A DNA stretch of 64,000 bases from Flavobacterium sp. HSC-32F16 (GTDB lineage Bacteria; Bacteroidota; Bacteroidia; Flavobacteriales; Flavobacteriaceae). The stretch is taken from assembly GCF_024171645.1 (NCBI RefSeq), contig NZ_JALKAC010000006.1, positions 186,001 through 250,000 on the forward strand. The letters are read 5' to 3'. Position numbers and translations under genes: made by a program. The notes below the pieces were generated by a model that did no database searches, was not told the DNA's origin, and worked only from the letters and a program-made list of their open reading frames with translations. Positions 18,602 through 27,971 of this stretch are shown piece by piece (positions within the stretch are counted from its first letter, which is position 1; every line of letters starts with the position of its first letter).

Positions 18602-20620
18602 ATGAAAAAGAACATCATCATATCCTCTTTATTTCTTTCAACTGTAATCTTTGCACAGAACAAAGGTTTGGTTGCGAATTCAGAAAGTCCGTATTCTAAA
18701 TTGCAGAGCGTAGGCCTGCAAGATGTAAAATGGACAAACGGTTTTTGGAAAGAACAATTTGATGTAGAAACCAAAAATACTTTGCCTTATATGTGGGATT
18801 TGTATCATAACGATGAAATTTCACATGCTTATAAAAACTTCGAAATTGCCGCAGGTTTAAGCAAAGGAACTTTCAAAGGACCTTCGTTTCATGATGGTGA
18901 TTTCTACAAGATTTTTGAAGGAATGGCTGCAACTTATGCCGTTACAAAAGATAAAAAACTGGATGCCGAAATGGATAAAGCCATTGCGCTTTTCGCGAAA
19001 GTACAGCGTAAAGACGGTTATATTCACACGCCCGTTTTAATCGACGAACGCTGGGGAACTTTAGGCCCAGAAGAAGTAAAGAAACAATTGGGTTTTGAGA
19101 AATACAATATGGGACATTTAATGACTGCGGCCTGCATCCATTATCGTGCCACAGGAAAAACTAATTTCCTTAATATCGCAAAAGGTGTTGCCGATTTCTT
19201 GTATGATTTTTACAAAAAAGCTTCACCAGAATTAGCCCGAAATGCGATTTGTCCGTCTCATTATATGGGAATTGTCGAAATGTACAGAACGACTAAAAAT
19301 CCGAAATATCTGGAATTAGCTAATAATCTAATCGATATTCGCGGAACTACAAATGACGGAACCGATGATAATCAGGACAGAGTTCCGTTTAGACAGCAGA
19401 CAACTGCAATGGGGCACGCTGTAAGAGCGAATTACTTGTACGCAGGAGTTGCCGATTTGTATGCTGAAACGGGAGAAAAGAAATTACTATATAATCTAGA
19501 ATCCATTTGGGATGATGTAACGTATCGTAAAATGTACATTACAGGTGGTTGTGGTTCTTTGTATGATGGAGTTTCGCCAGATGGAACTTCTTATGATCCA
19601 ACTGTAGTGCAGAAAATCCACCAAGCTTACGGAAGACCTTTTCAATTGCCAAATGCAACGGCTCATACTGAAACCTGCGCCAATATTGGAAATGTGTTAT
19701 GGAACTGGAGAATGCTTCAAATTACGGGAGACGCGAAATATGCTGATATTGTAGAATTAGCTCTTTATAACAGTGTACTTTCAGGAATGGATTTAGAAGG
19801 CGAAAAATTCTTGTATAATAATCCGCTGAATGTTTCAAATGATTTACCGTTTCATCAGCGTTGGGGAAATGAGCGTGAAGGGTATATTGCTTTATCAAAT
19901 TGCTGTGCGCCAAACGTAACTAGAACTGTTGCCGAGGTTGGAAATTATGCTTATAATATCTCGAAAGAAGGTTTGTATGTAAATTTATACGGAAGTAATC
20001 AATTGAAAACAAAATCTTTAAATGGAGAAGAAATAGAAATTGAACAGCAAACGAATTATCCGTGGGACGGAAAAATAACGTTGAAAATTGTAAAAGCCCC
20101 AAAAGATTTACAAAATTTCTTTTTAAGAATTCCCGGCTGGAGTCAGAATGCGGAAGTTTCGGTAAATAATGCAAAGATTACTGATAAAATCGTTTCTGGA
20201 ACTTATTTGCAATTAAACCAAAAGTGGAAAAAGGGAGATGTAATTGAATTGAATCTTCCAATGCCGGTTGAATTGATGGAAGCGAATCCGCTTGTAGAAG
20301 AAATTAAAAATCAGGTTGCTGTAAAAAGAGGGCCTCTAGTGTATTGTTTAGAATCAGATCAGCTTCCTGCAAACATTAGTGTAAACGATGTAATCTTAAA
20401 TTTGAATTCTGATTTTAAAACTGATTTTACAGAATTGAAAAACAGAAAATTTATAACGATTGAAGCTAATTCTATAGTTACAACAGATAATTCTTGGAAT
20501 AAAACGCTTTACAAACCTATTTCGGTAAAAGATGGAAAATTATTAACTGTAAAATTGATTCCGTATTTTGCGTGGGGAAATAAAGGAAAAGGAGAAATGA
20601 CGGTTTGGATGTCGCATTAA
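18602..20620 (+). CDS. GH127 beta-L-arabinofuranosidase (DUF1680)
   Basis: 672 residues from the ATG at 18602, which precedes a standard signal peptide (NIIISSLFLSTVIFAQ); an in-frame ATG at 18557 lies in repeat sequence. GH127 metal and nucleophile residues are all present: E357 and C359 in HTETCANIGN, and C434-C435 in LSNCCAPN, with spacing like that of the Bifidobacterium enzyme HypBA1, where a zinc-bound cysteine is the nucleophile. Also visible are TTAMGHAVRANYLYAGVADL and a C-terminal sandwich with VKRGPLVYCLE. Family knowledge: retaining release of beta-L-arabinofuranose. Family relatives include beta-L-arabinofuranosidases and aceric acid hydrolases of RG-II loci, so aceric acid is a real alternative substrate. 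Confidence 0.92.
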   Translation: MKKNIIISSLFLSTVIFAQNKGLVANSESPYSKLQSVGLQDVKWTNGFWKEQFDVETKNTLPYMWDLYHNDEISHAYKNFEIAAGLSKGTFKGPSFHDGDFYKIFEGMAATYAVTKDKKLDAEMDKAIALFAKVQRKDGYIHTPVLIDERWGTLGPEEVKKQLGFEKYNMGHLMTAACIHYRATGKTNFLNIAKGVADFLYDFYKKASPELARNAICPSHYMGIVEMYRTTKNPKYLELANNLIDIRGTTNDGTDDNQDRVPFRQQTTAMGHAVRANYLYAGVADLYAETGEKKLLYNLESIWDDVTYRKMYITGGCGSLYDGVSPDGTSYDPTVVQKIHQAYGRPFQLPNATAHTETCANIGNVLWNWRMLQITGDAKYADIVELALYNSVLSGMDLEGEKFLYNNPLNVSNDLPFHQRWGNEREGYIALSNCCAPNVTRTVAEVGNYAYNISKEGLYVNLYGSNQLKTKSLNGEEIEIEQQTNYPWDGKITLKIVKAPKDLQNFFLRIPGWSQNAEVSVNNAKITDKIVSGTYLQLNQKWKKGDVIELNLPMPVELMEANPLVEEIKNQVAVKRGPLVYCLESDQLPANISVNDVILNLNSDFKTDFTELKNRKFITIEANSIVTTDNSWNKTLYKPISVKDGKLLTVKLIPYFAWGNKGKGEMTVWMSH

Positions 20621-20680
20621 GTTTTGGACGCGGATTAAAAACGGATTTTTAAATTTTGTCAAAGATATTAAGCGTACAGT

Positions 20681-20782
20681 TTGTCATTCCGAGGAACGAG
20701 GAATCACACTCGGGAATCGACAAAGATTGGATACATTCAATGGGGAGTTTCTAGTATGATCTTTCCTTAGTCAAGATGACAA
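20681..20782. repeat. REP-like palindromic element, family A copy 4
   Basis: It opens TTGTCATTCCGAGGAACGAG, has the central GACAAAGATTGGA box and closes with a degraded arm CTTAGTCAAGATGACAA. It lies between GH127 and the pectin methylesterase. Confidence 0.85.
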
Positions 20783-20812
20783 AACAAGATGAATAAGTAA
20801 ATTGAAAAACAT

Positions 20813-21799
20813 ATGAAATACATCCTAGCCTTATTTTTAGTATCAACACTTTCACTATCAGCACAAACGCTCGATAATAAAGTAGCATTAACTGTTGCCC
20901 AAGACGGTTCTGGAGATTTTAAAACCATTCAGGAAGCGGTAAATAATGTAAAAGATAATTCAGAGAAACGTGTTGTAATCACTATAAAACCAGGAAAGTA
21001 TGTTGAGAAATTAGAAATTCCAGTTTCTAAACCATTCATTACTTTAAAAGGTATAGACCGAAATAAAACGATAATTTCATTTGATGATTATTCAGGAAAA
21101 CCACTTCGAGAAGCAGATCCATCAGGTAAAAAAGAATTTGGAACTGGGACTTCTTATTCTTTTTTAATTAAAGGAAACGATTGTACGCTGGAAAATCTTA
21201 CTGTCGAAAATACAGCTGGAAGAGTAGGGCAGGCGGTGGCACTTCATATTAAAAGTGATAGAGTTGCGGTAAAGAATTGCAATCTTCTTGGTAATCAAGA
21301 CACACTTTATTTATCAGAAGGAAATACTCGTACGTATTTTGAAAACTGCTTTATAAACGGAACAACCGATTTTATTTTCGGTGCTGCTACGGCTTATTTT
21401 TATAAATGTACTATCGAAAGTTTAACGAACTCGTATATCACGGCAGCTTCAACTCCGCAAGGACAGACTTATGGTTTTGTTTTTGTTGATTGTAAGCTTA
21501 CTGCAAAAGACAAATCGGTTGATAAAGTATTTCTTGGAAGACCATGGAGACCTTATGCACAAACTGTTTTTATCAATACAGATTTAGGTTCACATATCAT
21601 TCCTGAAGGATGGAATGCCTGGATTGATACTAGATTTCCTGATAAAGACAAAACGGCCTATTATGCAGAATTTAGCAGTAAAGGCTTAAGTGCAAAAGAT
21701 TTGTCTCAAAGAGTGCCTTGGTCATATCAGTTAAAAAAAGCGGATATTAAAAAATACAATCGGGATTTGGTTTTAAACGGATGGAATCCTAATAAATAA
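20813..21799 (+). CDS. CE8 pectin methylesterase
   Basis: 328 residues with signal peptide (KYILALFLVSTLSLSAQ), normal for a single-domain bacterial enzyme. The beta-helix signatures are complete: AQDGSGDFKTIQEAV, the oxyanion Gln in RVGQAVAL, D163 in GNQDTLY, D186 in GTTDFIFG and R243 in LGRPWRPY. Reaction: hydrolysis of galacturonate methyl esters, giving pectate that the PL1 and GH28 enzymes of this locus can cut. It is the last gene before the susC regulatory gap. Confidence 0.95.
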   Translation: MKYILALFLVSTLSLSAQTLDNKVALTVAQDGSGDFKTIQEAVNNVKDNSEKRVVITIKPGKYVEKLEIPVSKPFITLKGIDRNKTIISFDDYSGKPLREADPSGKKEFGTGTSYSFLIKGNDCTLENLTVENTAGRVGQAVALHIKSDRVAVKNCNLLGNQDTLYLSEGNTRTYFENCFINGTTDFIFGAATAYFYKCTIESLTNSYITAASTPQGQTYGFVFVDCKLTAKDKSVDKVFLGRPWRPYAQTVFINTDLGSHIIPEGWNAWIDTRFPDKDKTAYYAEFSSKGLSAKDLSQRVPWSYQLKKADIKKYNRDLVLNGWNPNK

Positions 21800-22473
21800 T
21801 TCTAAAATTTAAATATTCCGGTTCTTAATTTTATCACAGGAACTAACTTTTATTGCATTAGAAGAAAAAAACAGATCAATTAGTCGGCAAAGCCAATAAC
21901 AAAAGGGTTTTAAAAAAAAATATTGGTCAGAAATTACGTTTAAAAAAAAACTTTTTTTAGGAAATATTTAAGAATTGTTTTTTTATCCTGCTATCTTATT
22001 ATTGTAAGTTTTTTACTTTTAATTATAAATTTCACCTTAAAACTGTAAGCTTTTTTTGCAAATTTAAAGCCGAGTTAACCTGCTCAAAAACAGTTTGTAA
22101 CTCAGGTTATTTGCATTAAAAACAAGTAAATTTTGTTTTTAATGCGTATTCTTCGGTTTTTAATTAAAAACCCGATCTTCTATTTGATTATACTCAAACA
22201 TTTCTTTCTATTTTTCTGTTTAGCTCACATATTCTTTCTATTTTTTATTAATATTGTTTTTTTGAGTAGTTTTTTTTTAGATAATGCCATTGATACAGGA
22301 TAGTGCAGGACGGTTGTAATGTATCATCGTTATATTTTTGGATTATAAAAAATAAATGTATTTTTAACATTTAATTACAACGATTTCGTTTCTCTGAAAT
22401 CTTAAGAATTATTTGAGATACATTTAAAACATGACTAACTAACAATAATAAACTAACCAAACAAAAAGCATTT
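21800..22473. other. 674-bp gene-free gap upstream of susC
   Basis: The longest gap in the window, very AT-rich, with no credible coding frame. The 5' half holds poly-T/poly-A runs. CGAGTTAACCTGCTCAAAAA and TAACTCAGGTTATTTGCATT (22071-22116) give a weak dyad (GTTAACCTG against CAGGTTA) that may be a terminator for the upstream genes. The 3' part holds the operator and promoter given separately. After it comes a leader of about 125 nt before the susC ATG. Confidence 0.7.
22296..22340 (+). promoter_or_regulatory. susC promoter with CAGGAY direct-repeat operator
   Basis: Two tandem half-sites, CAGGAT (22296-22301) and CAGGAC (22306-22311), have a 10-bp period. They are followed after 2 nt by TTG (22314-22316) and, 16 nt later, TATTTTTG (22333-22340), a full match to the Bacteroidota -7 consensus TAnnTTTG. 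The half-sites would lie on one face of the helix next to the -33 element, as expected for an AraC-type (hybrid two-component) activator. The same arrangement recurs at 55150-55194. That an activator binds here is inference. Confidence 0.7.
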
Positions 22474-25400
22474 ATGAAACAAGCACTTTTAAAGAGATGT
22501 AGTTTTCTTTTGTTTACACTGATGAGTGTGCTGAGTTATGCTCAAAACTCAAATCTAGTTACAGTAACAGGAACTGTTACTGATAATGTATCAGGCCTGC
22601 TTCCGGGAGTGAACGTAACTGAAAAATCTACAAAGAATGCAGTGACGACTGATTTTAATGGTCAATTTCAAATTAAAGTAAAACCAAATGCAACTTTGGT
22701 ATTCTCTTTCATCGGAATGAGAAAACAAGAGGTACCAGTTGGAACACGTACTACAGTAAATGTAAAATTAACAGAAGACGCTAATGAATTACAAAATATT
22801 GTAGTTGTTGGATACGGTACTCAGAAAAAAGAGAAACTTACCGGAGCTATTGTTACAATTAATCCAGCAGAGATTCAGGATCTTCCTGTTTCTAATTTAT
22901 CTGAATCTTTAAGAGGACAGGTTGCTGGTTTGGATGTTTCTGGTGGTTCTAACCGTCCAGGAAGTGAGGCATCGCTTTCAATTCGTCAGAGTTATAGTTT
23001 TGCAAAAGATGGTGGAAATAAAGTTCCATTAGTAGTAATCGATGATATGATACAGGTCGATCCTATAACAGGTCTGGCTTCTTTAGAGACATTCAATAGA
23101 TTAGATCCTTCTGAGATAGAAAGCATTACAATACTTAAAGATGCTTCTGCAGCTATATATGGTTCTCGTGCATCACAAGGAGCAATTGTCGTGAAAACTA
23201 AAAGAGGTAAATCTGGAGTAACTTCATTTTCATACTTTAGTCAATTTGCAGTAAATGATGCTATCAGTCACAGTAAAACGATGAGTGCTTATGAGTATGG
23301 TGTTTTTTCAAATCGTTTTTTTGGAGCAAAGCCTGACACTAATTTACCTCAAAATTTATTCTCTCAAACTGAGTTAGAGGAAATGAAAAGTCTTGATTAT
23401 GATTGGTTAAAAGAAGCTTGGAAACCTGCAATCCAGCAAAAACACACTTTAACTGTTAATGGAGGAACTGAAAAAGCTACTTATTTTGCGGGTATTAATT
23501 ACTTTACACAAGGTGCAAATTTAGGTAAGCAAGATTATAATAAGTGGAATTTCCGTACTGGTATGACGGCAAAAATCAGCAGTTCATTAGATTTTTCTGC
23601 AGCTGTTTCTGGAAACTCTGGAGATATTGAAAAATCATTTACTAAAGCATCAGCAAATATCAGTGATGGTAGTTATGCAACTTATGCTGGCGGCGAGCAG
23701 GCTGATTATGGTTTTTTACTTCATATGCCTAAATATGTGCCTTGGGAGACAACTGTAAATGGACAGCAATATTATATGTCTCCTTTTCCACGTACAACTG
23801 GAACTTTAGGAAGTGCAAATATTAATAGTAATATAGCAGGGTGGAATTATTTTGCGACTGTAAATAATGGATCAAAACAAGTTTCAAGCGATTTTTCATA
23901 TAATGTAAATATGTCGTTAAACTATAAAGTTCCATTTATTAAAGGATTATCTTTAAAAGGTACTTATTCTAGAACTCAGAGTAACGAAACTACAGAACAA
24001 ATTCAATTACCTTACGATTTAGCAAGAATAATTGGATATCAGCTTCAGGATCGCCACTTAGCCAGTGCGGCGCAGCCAAATACGATTGTTAGTTCAACTA
24101 ATAACTACTATCAGATTGAAACTAACGTTCGTAATTCAAGAGTGTATTATGATAGTTTTAATTCTAAAGCTGTCCAAGCCAACTTTTTTGCAGATTATAA
24201 CAGAACTTTTGATAACCATGAGGTTGGAGCAATGTTTTCTGTTGAGCGTTCAGAATCAGAATACAACAGTACACGTTTAGCTTACGAAAACACAGGTAAA
24301 GATTATGCAGGCTCTTATCAAACAGCAGGAACATTATCTACATCTAATTCAACAGCTCTAAAAGGTGAATCAGGAACTTTATCTTATTTAGGACGTGTAA
24401 ATTATAGCTATAAATCGAAATATATGCTTCAGTTTCTTTTTAGAAGTGATGCTTCTACAAAATTTGCACCAGAAAATTACTGGGGATTCTTCCCTTCACT
24501 TCAGGCAGGTTGGATTGTTTCTAAAGAAAAATGGTTTACAGATAATGTATCATGGATTGATTTCTTAAAAGTACGTTATTCGATTGGTAAAACTGGAAAT
24601 GATAACGTGAAGGCTTGGAGATGGATGAAACTTTACGATGTTGTAGCAGACAAAGGATTCCAATTTGGAAGTAATGGAGGAGTATTAGCAAGTGGTATAA
24701 CACCAAGAGTTGATCCAAACAGAAATGTAGGATGGGATACTACAATAAAAAACAACTTAGGTTTTGATTTAACTTTACTTAAAAACAGATTAACATTTTC
24801 ATCTGATTTTTACTATGATCAGGCAAAAGAAATGTTAACAGGTATGGCTCAGGCTGTTGGTGTTCCTATTTCTGTAGGGGGAGGATTCGCTGAAGAAAAT
24901 TATGGAGCAGTTGATTCTTGGGGAGCTGAATTTAATTTAGGATGGAAAGATAATCTGACTAAAAACTTCAGTTATAACGTAGGAGTAAACTTTGCACTAT
25001 CTGATAATGAGGTTAAAAGATATCCTACGGCAGCATTCCAGCACCCTTCGGCTAATGTAGCAATGGTAGGAGAGTCTCAGTTTTACCCGGCTTGGGGATT
25101 TAGAACATGGAAAGGTACATCGACAGGAGATGGAATTTTACGAACAGATGAGGATGTGGCAAATTATTGGTCTTATTTAACAGAGCGTGCAGTAGCTGCT
25201 GGTGGACAGCCAAACTACTTGGGAGTTAACTCTATTACAGGTATGAGACGAGGAATGCTTGCTTTTGAAGACGTAGCAGGTCAGTTTAATGATAAAGACG
25301 GTTCTCAAGCAGGACCAAATGGACAAATTCAAGATAAGGAAGATTTAGTAAAATTGGTTAAGAAAAACAGATCGTATGGTTTTACTACCAATTTAGGAGC

Positions 25401-25842
25401 AAAATATAAATCGTTTTTCTTTAAAACACAAATAGCAACATCTTGGGGAGGATATCGTGCCATTGACGTGGTAAAACAAGGATTAGGATCACAGCACAAT
25501 ATGTGGGCTCACGAAAGTTACTGGAACGATATGTATTCTGATGATAATCCAAATGGTAAATATCCTAATTTAGCTTTTCCTGAATCTGTAGCAGTTGCAT
25601 CTGATTTCTGGCAGTTAGATACTTTCCGTTGTACAGTAAGAAATATAACATTAGGATTTGAACTTCCAAAAGAGCTTTTAGACAAAATTAAGATCTCAAA
25701 ATGGTCAGTAGGAGTAACAGGTAATAATCTTTGGGATTTATACAATCCTTATCCAGATCATTATCGTAATATGTACGACAATTCTTCTGCAAATTTTCCA
25801 ACGCTTAGAACATGGGCAGTTACTTTAAACATTGCATTCTAA
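22474..25842 (+). CDS. susC: SusC-like TonB-dependent outer-membrane transporter
   Basis: 1122 residues with signal peptide (SFLLFTLMSVLSYAQ). N-terminal carboxypeptidase-regulatory-like domain (about 30-105: VTGTVTDNVSGLLPGVNV, FSFIGMRKQEVPVGTRT), TonB-box region NIVVVGYGTQKKEKLTGA, plug domain (VPLVVIDDMIQVDP, ILKDASAAIYGSRASQGAI), then a 22-strand barrel ending in a typical aromatic strand (WAVTLNIAF). No STN domain, so it is not itself an anti-sigma signalling receptor. It imports oligosaccharides handed over by the SusD lipoprotein encoded 18 nt downstream. This is the only SusC in the window. Confidence 0.97.
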   Translation: MKQALLKRCSFLLFTLMSVLSYAQNSNLVTVTGTVTDNVSGLLPGVNVTEKSTKNAVTTDFNGQFQIKVKPNATLVFSFIGMRKQEVPVGTRTTVNVKLTEDANELQNIVVVGYGTQKKEKLTGAIVTINPAEIQDLPVSNLSESLRGQVAGLDVSGGSNRPGSEASLSIRQSYSFAKDGGNKVPLVVIDDMIQVDPITGLASLETFNRLDPSEIESITILKDASAAIYGSRASQGAIVVKTKRGKSGVTSFSYFSQFAVNDAISHSKTMSAYEYGVFSNRFFGAKPDTNLPQNLFSQTELEEMKSLDYDWLKEAWKPAIQQKHTLTVNGGTEKATYFAGINYFTQGANLGKQDYNKWNFRTGMTAKISSSLDFSAAVSGNSGDIEKSFTKASANISDGSYATYAGGEQADYGFLLHMPKYVPWETTVNGQQYYMSPFPRTTGTLGSANINSNIAGWNYFATVNNGSKQVSSDFSYNVNMSLNYKVPFIKGLSLKGTYSRTQSNETTEQIQLPYDLARIIGYQLQDRHLASAAQPNTIVSSTNNYYQIETNVRNSRVYYDSFNSKAVQANFFADYNRTFDNHEVGAMFSVERSESEYNSTRLAYENTGKDYAGSYQTAGTLSTSNSTALKGESGTLSYLGRVNYSYKSKYMLQFLFRSDASTKFAPENYWGFFPSLQAGWIVSKEKWFTDNVSWIDFLKVRYSIGKTGNDNVKAWRWMKLYDVVADKGFQFGSNGGVLASGITPRVDPNRNVGWDTTIKNNLGFDLTLLKNRLTFSSDFYYDQAKEMLTGMAQAVGVPISVGGGFAEENYGAVDSWGAEFNLGWKDNLTKNFSYNVGVNFALSDNEVKRYPTAAFQHPSANVAMVGESQFYPAWGFRTWKGTSTGDGILRTDEDVANYWSYLTERAVAAGGQPNYLGVNSITGMRRGMLAFEDVAGQFNDKDGSQAGPNGQIQDKEDLVKLVKKNRSYGFTTNLGAKYKSFFFKTQIATSWGGYRAIDVVKQGLGSQHNMWAHESYWNDMYSDDNPNGKYPNLAFPESVAVASDFWQLDTFRCTVRNITLGFELPKELLDKIKISKWSVGVTGNNLWDLYNPYPDHYRNMYDNSSANFPTLRTWAVTLNIAF

Positions 25843-25860
25843 TTTTAACTACAAAAGAAG

Positions 25861-27834
25861 ATGAAACTAAAAATTAATAAATATATAACTGTAGCGCTTT
25901 TAGCAGTGCTTAGTACTTCATGCAGCGATAATTTCCTGGAAGAAAAGAAAAATTACGGTACCGTAGATGATACCTTTTATGAAAGCCAGGAACGTGCTAC
26001 CTGGTATATCAACAATGTTTATTTGGATTATTTTCAGGCGTTTAAATCTCCTATTCAAAATTTAGTTGGTTCATATACAGATGCAAACTCTAAATTAACT
26101 GAAGAAATAGGAGGTATACAGCCGCTTGTTAATCCAACCATTACCTACATAAACGCAGCCGATGGATCAGGATATTACGGAGGTAAACTTGAAGATAAAA
26201 TAAACAACGTACCGTATAACAGAATTCGTGATTGTAATTCTTTTATTCAGGACATCGATATTAAAGGTGTTAATTTAGACAAGACATTTCGCGATCAGGC
26301 AAAAGGACAGATGTATTATTTACGTGCTATTCAGTATTTTGACTTAATGCGTGTTTATGGAGGTGTTCCTATTATTACAGAAGTTCAAAAACCAAGTGCT
26401 ATTGATGAAGCTATTAAAGTTCCTAGAGCTAAAGTTTCAGAAGTAGTAGCTCAAATTGTAAAAGATTTAGATATGGCAGCAAGTTTGTTGCCAAAAAGCT
26501 GGCCTGCTGAATATGGACGTGTAACTAAGGGAGCAGCTATGGCTGTGAAATTAAGAGTTTTATTGACTTATGCAAGCCCATTATTCAATAAAAATTGGGA
26601 TGGATCTAATGAGCGCTGGGATGCAGCATTAAAAGCTGGTCTTGAAGCTGAGGCTGAATTATCTGCCTCTGGTCATGCTTTAGTAGGGAATAATGCCAAA
26701 GACTGGGAGAGAATGTTTGTTACTGGCGCAGCCAATAATGCTCCGAGTCCAGAAGCAATTACGGTACAGCTTTTAGGAACAAATACAACTAACGTTGGTA
26801 TGAGTAACTCTTGGGAAAGAGGGATTCGTTTAATCAGTCAGGGAGGACCTGGTGCTATGGAAGCTCCTAAAGAAATGATAGATTTATTTCCAATGGCTGA
26901 TGGTTCAAGACCAACTGCAGCCAATGGCTATGATCCGTTTCTTTTCTTTCTTAAACGTGACCCAAGATTCTACAGAACATTTGCTTTCTCTGGTGTAAGA
27001 TGGGATTATAAGGAAAATGCTAAACCGGTTGTATGGGCTTATCGTTGGGAAGATAAAGATAAAAAATTCTACTACAGTGATAATAACAATGAAACGAGTC
27101 CTGCATTAGTTAGAAAAATGACAGATTTAACAGCTTCTAACACTAGTAGTTTTCAATATTCTGGAACTGATATTTATGAGTACAGATATGCAGAGTTATT
27201 ATTAAATATAGCAGAATGTTATGCTGCTTTAGGACAGACTGGAAATACTATTGCTTATTTAGGACGTATTAGAAACCGTGTAGGTATTCCTGCAGGAAAC
27301 AATTATGGAATTGGTACTTTAACAGATAAATACGCTGCTATTGAAGCCGTTTTATATGAGCGTAGAGTAGAGCTTGCATATGAAGGTAAACGTTACTGGG
27401 ATGTACAACGCTGGATGCTTTATGATAATGATGTTCTTCCTGGTGTAGCCGGAGGTACAGTAAGTAAATTAGGGCTTACGCCAATTAATGGTACACAGCG
27501 TACTGGAAACTATCTTCAATTTAAGAATATTACAACAACAGCTGCAGATCCTTTAGCAACTGCTCGTGCTTCTATTTCTGCAGATCCTGATTCAGCTAAT
27601 TTTCAAACACAGTTAACAGCTTTAGCGACTTTTTATACAAATAACTTTGTTTTGGCTGCACCGCCAACTCCAATGGACCAAGTTAATAATCAGCCTGTAA
27701 AACTTAAATTTAATCCAAATTATTATTTAATGGGATTACAAGCGACTGTTCTATCTCAAAATCCTTGGTTGACACAAAATATTGGTTGGAAAGACGGATC
27801 TGGAGGAGAAGGAACTTTTAATTACCAAGAATAA
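25861..27834 (+). CDS. susD: SusD/RagB-like surface glycan-binding lipoprotein
   Basis: 657 residues with a lipoprotein signal (YITVALLAVLSTSC, lipidated Cys21). The next residues SDNFLEEK closely match the acidic lipoprotein export signal reported for Flavobacterium (SDDFE type), supporting surface exposure. SusD features: FLEEKKNYGTVDDTFYES, TPR-like helices (AKGQMYYLRAIQYFDLMRVYGGVPIIT), PRAKVSEVVAQIVKDLD, and the C-terminal block RYAELLLNIAECYAALGQ with ERRVELAYEGKRYWDVQRW. It forms the lid of the SusC barrel and determines substrate capture. Confidence 0.97.
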   Translation: MKLKINKYITVALLAVLSTSCSDNFLEEKKNYGTVDDTFYESQERATWYINNVYLDYFQAFKSPIQNLVGSYTDANSKLTEEIGGIQPLVNPTITYINAADGSGYYGGKLEDKINNVPYNRIRDCNSFIQDIDIKGVNLDKTFRDQAKGQMYYLRAIQYFDLMRVYGGVPIITEVQKPSAIDEAIKVPRAKVSEVVAQIVKDLDMAASLLPKSWPAEYGRVTKGAAMAVKLRVLLTYASPLFNKNWDGSNERWDAALKAGLEAEAELSASGHALVGNNAKDWERMFVTGAANNAPSPEAITVQLLGTNTTNVGMSNSWERGIRLISQGGPGAMEAPKEMIDLFPMADGSRPTAANGYDPFLFFLKRDPRFYRTFAFSGVRWDYKENAKPVVWAYRWEDKDKKFYYSDNNNETSPALVRKMTDLTASNTSSFQYSGTDIYEYRYAELLLNIAECYAALGQTGNTIAYLGRIRNRVGIPAGNNYGIGTLTDKYAAIEAVLYERRVELAYEGKRYWDVQRWMLYDNDVLPGVAGGTVSKLGLTPINGTQRTGNYLQFKNITTTAADPLATARASISADPDSANFQTQLTALATFYTNNFVLAAPPTPMDQVNNQPVKLKFNPNYYLMGLQATVLSQNPWLTQNIGWKDGSGGEGTFNYQE

Positions 27835-27971
27835 AATAATCAATAGAAAATTTCTGATTATTAAGGAAATTCTATTAATCAAACAATAATAAAATGACAA
27901 ACTTTTCACCTGTATTCGTCAAAAGATACAGGTGATTTGTTTAAAAAGAATTACCACAACTACAAATTAAC

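Noticed and set aside
22291..22326. TGATAC / GTATCA inverted repeat around the susC operator as the binding palindrome
   Set aside because: It is 6 bp only, with a 24-bp gap, and is not kept at the second promoter, whereas the CAGGAY direct repeat is.
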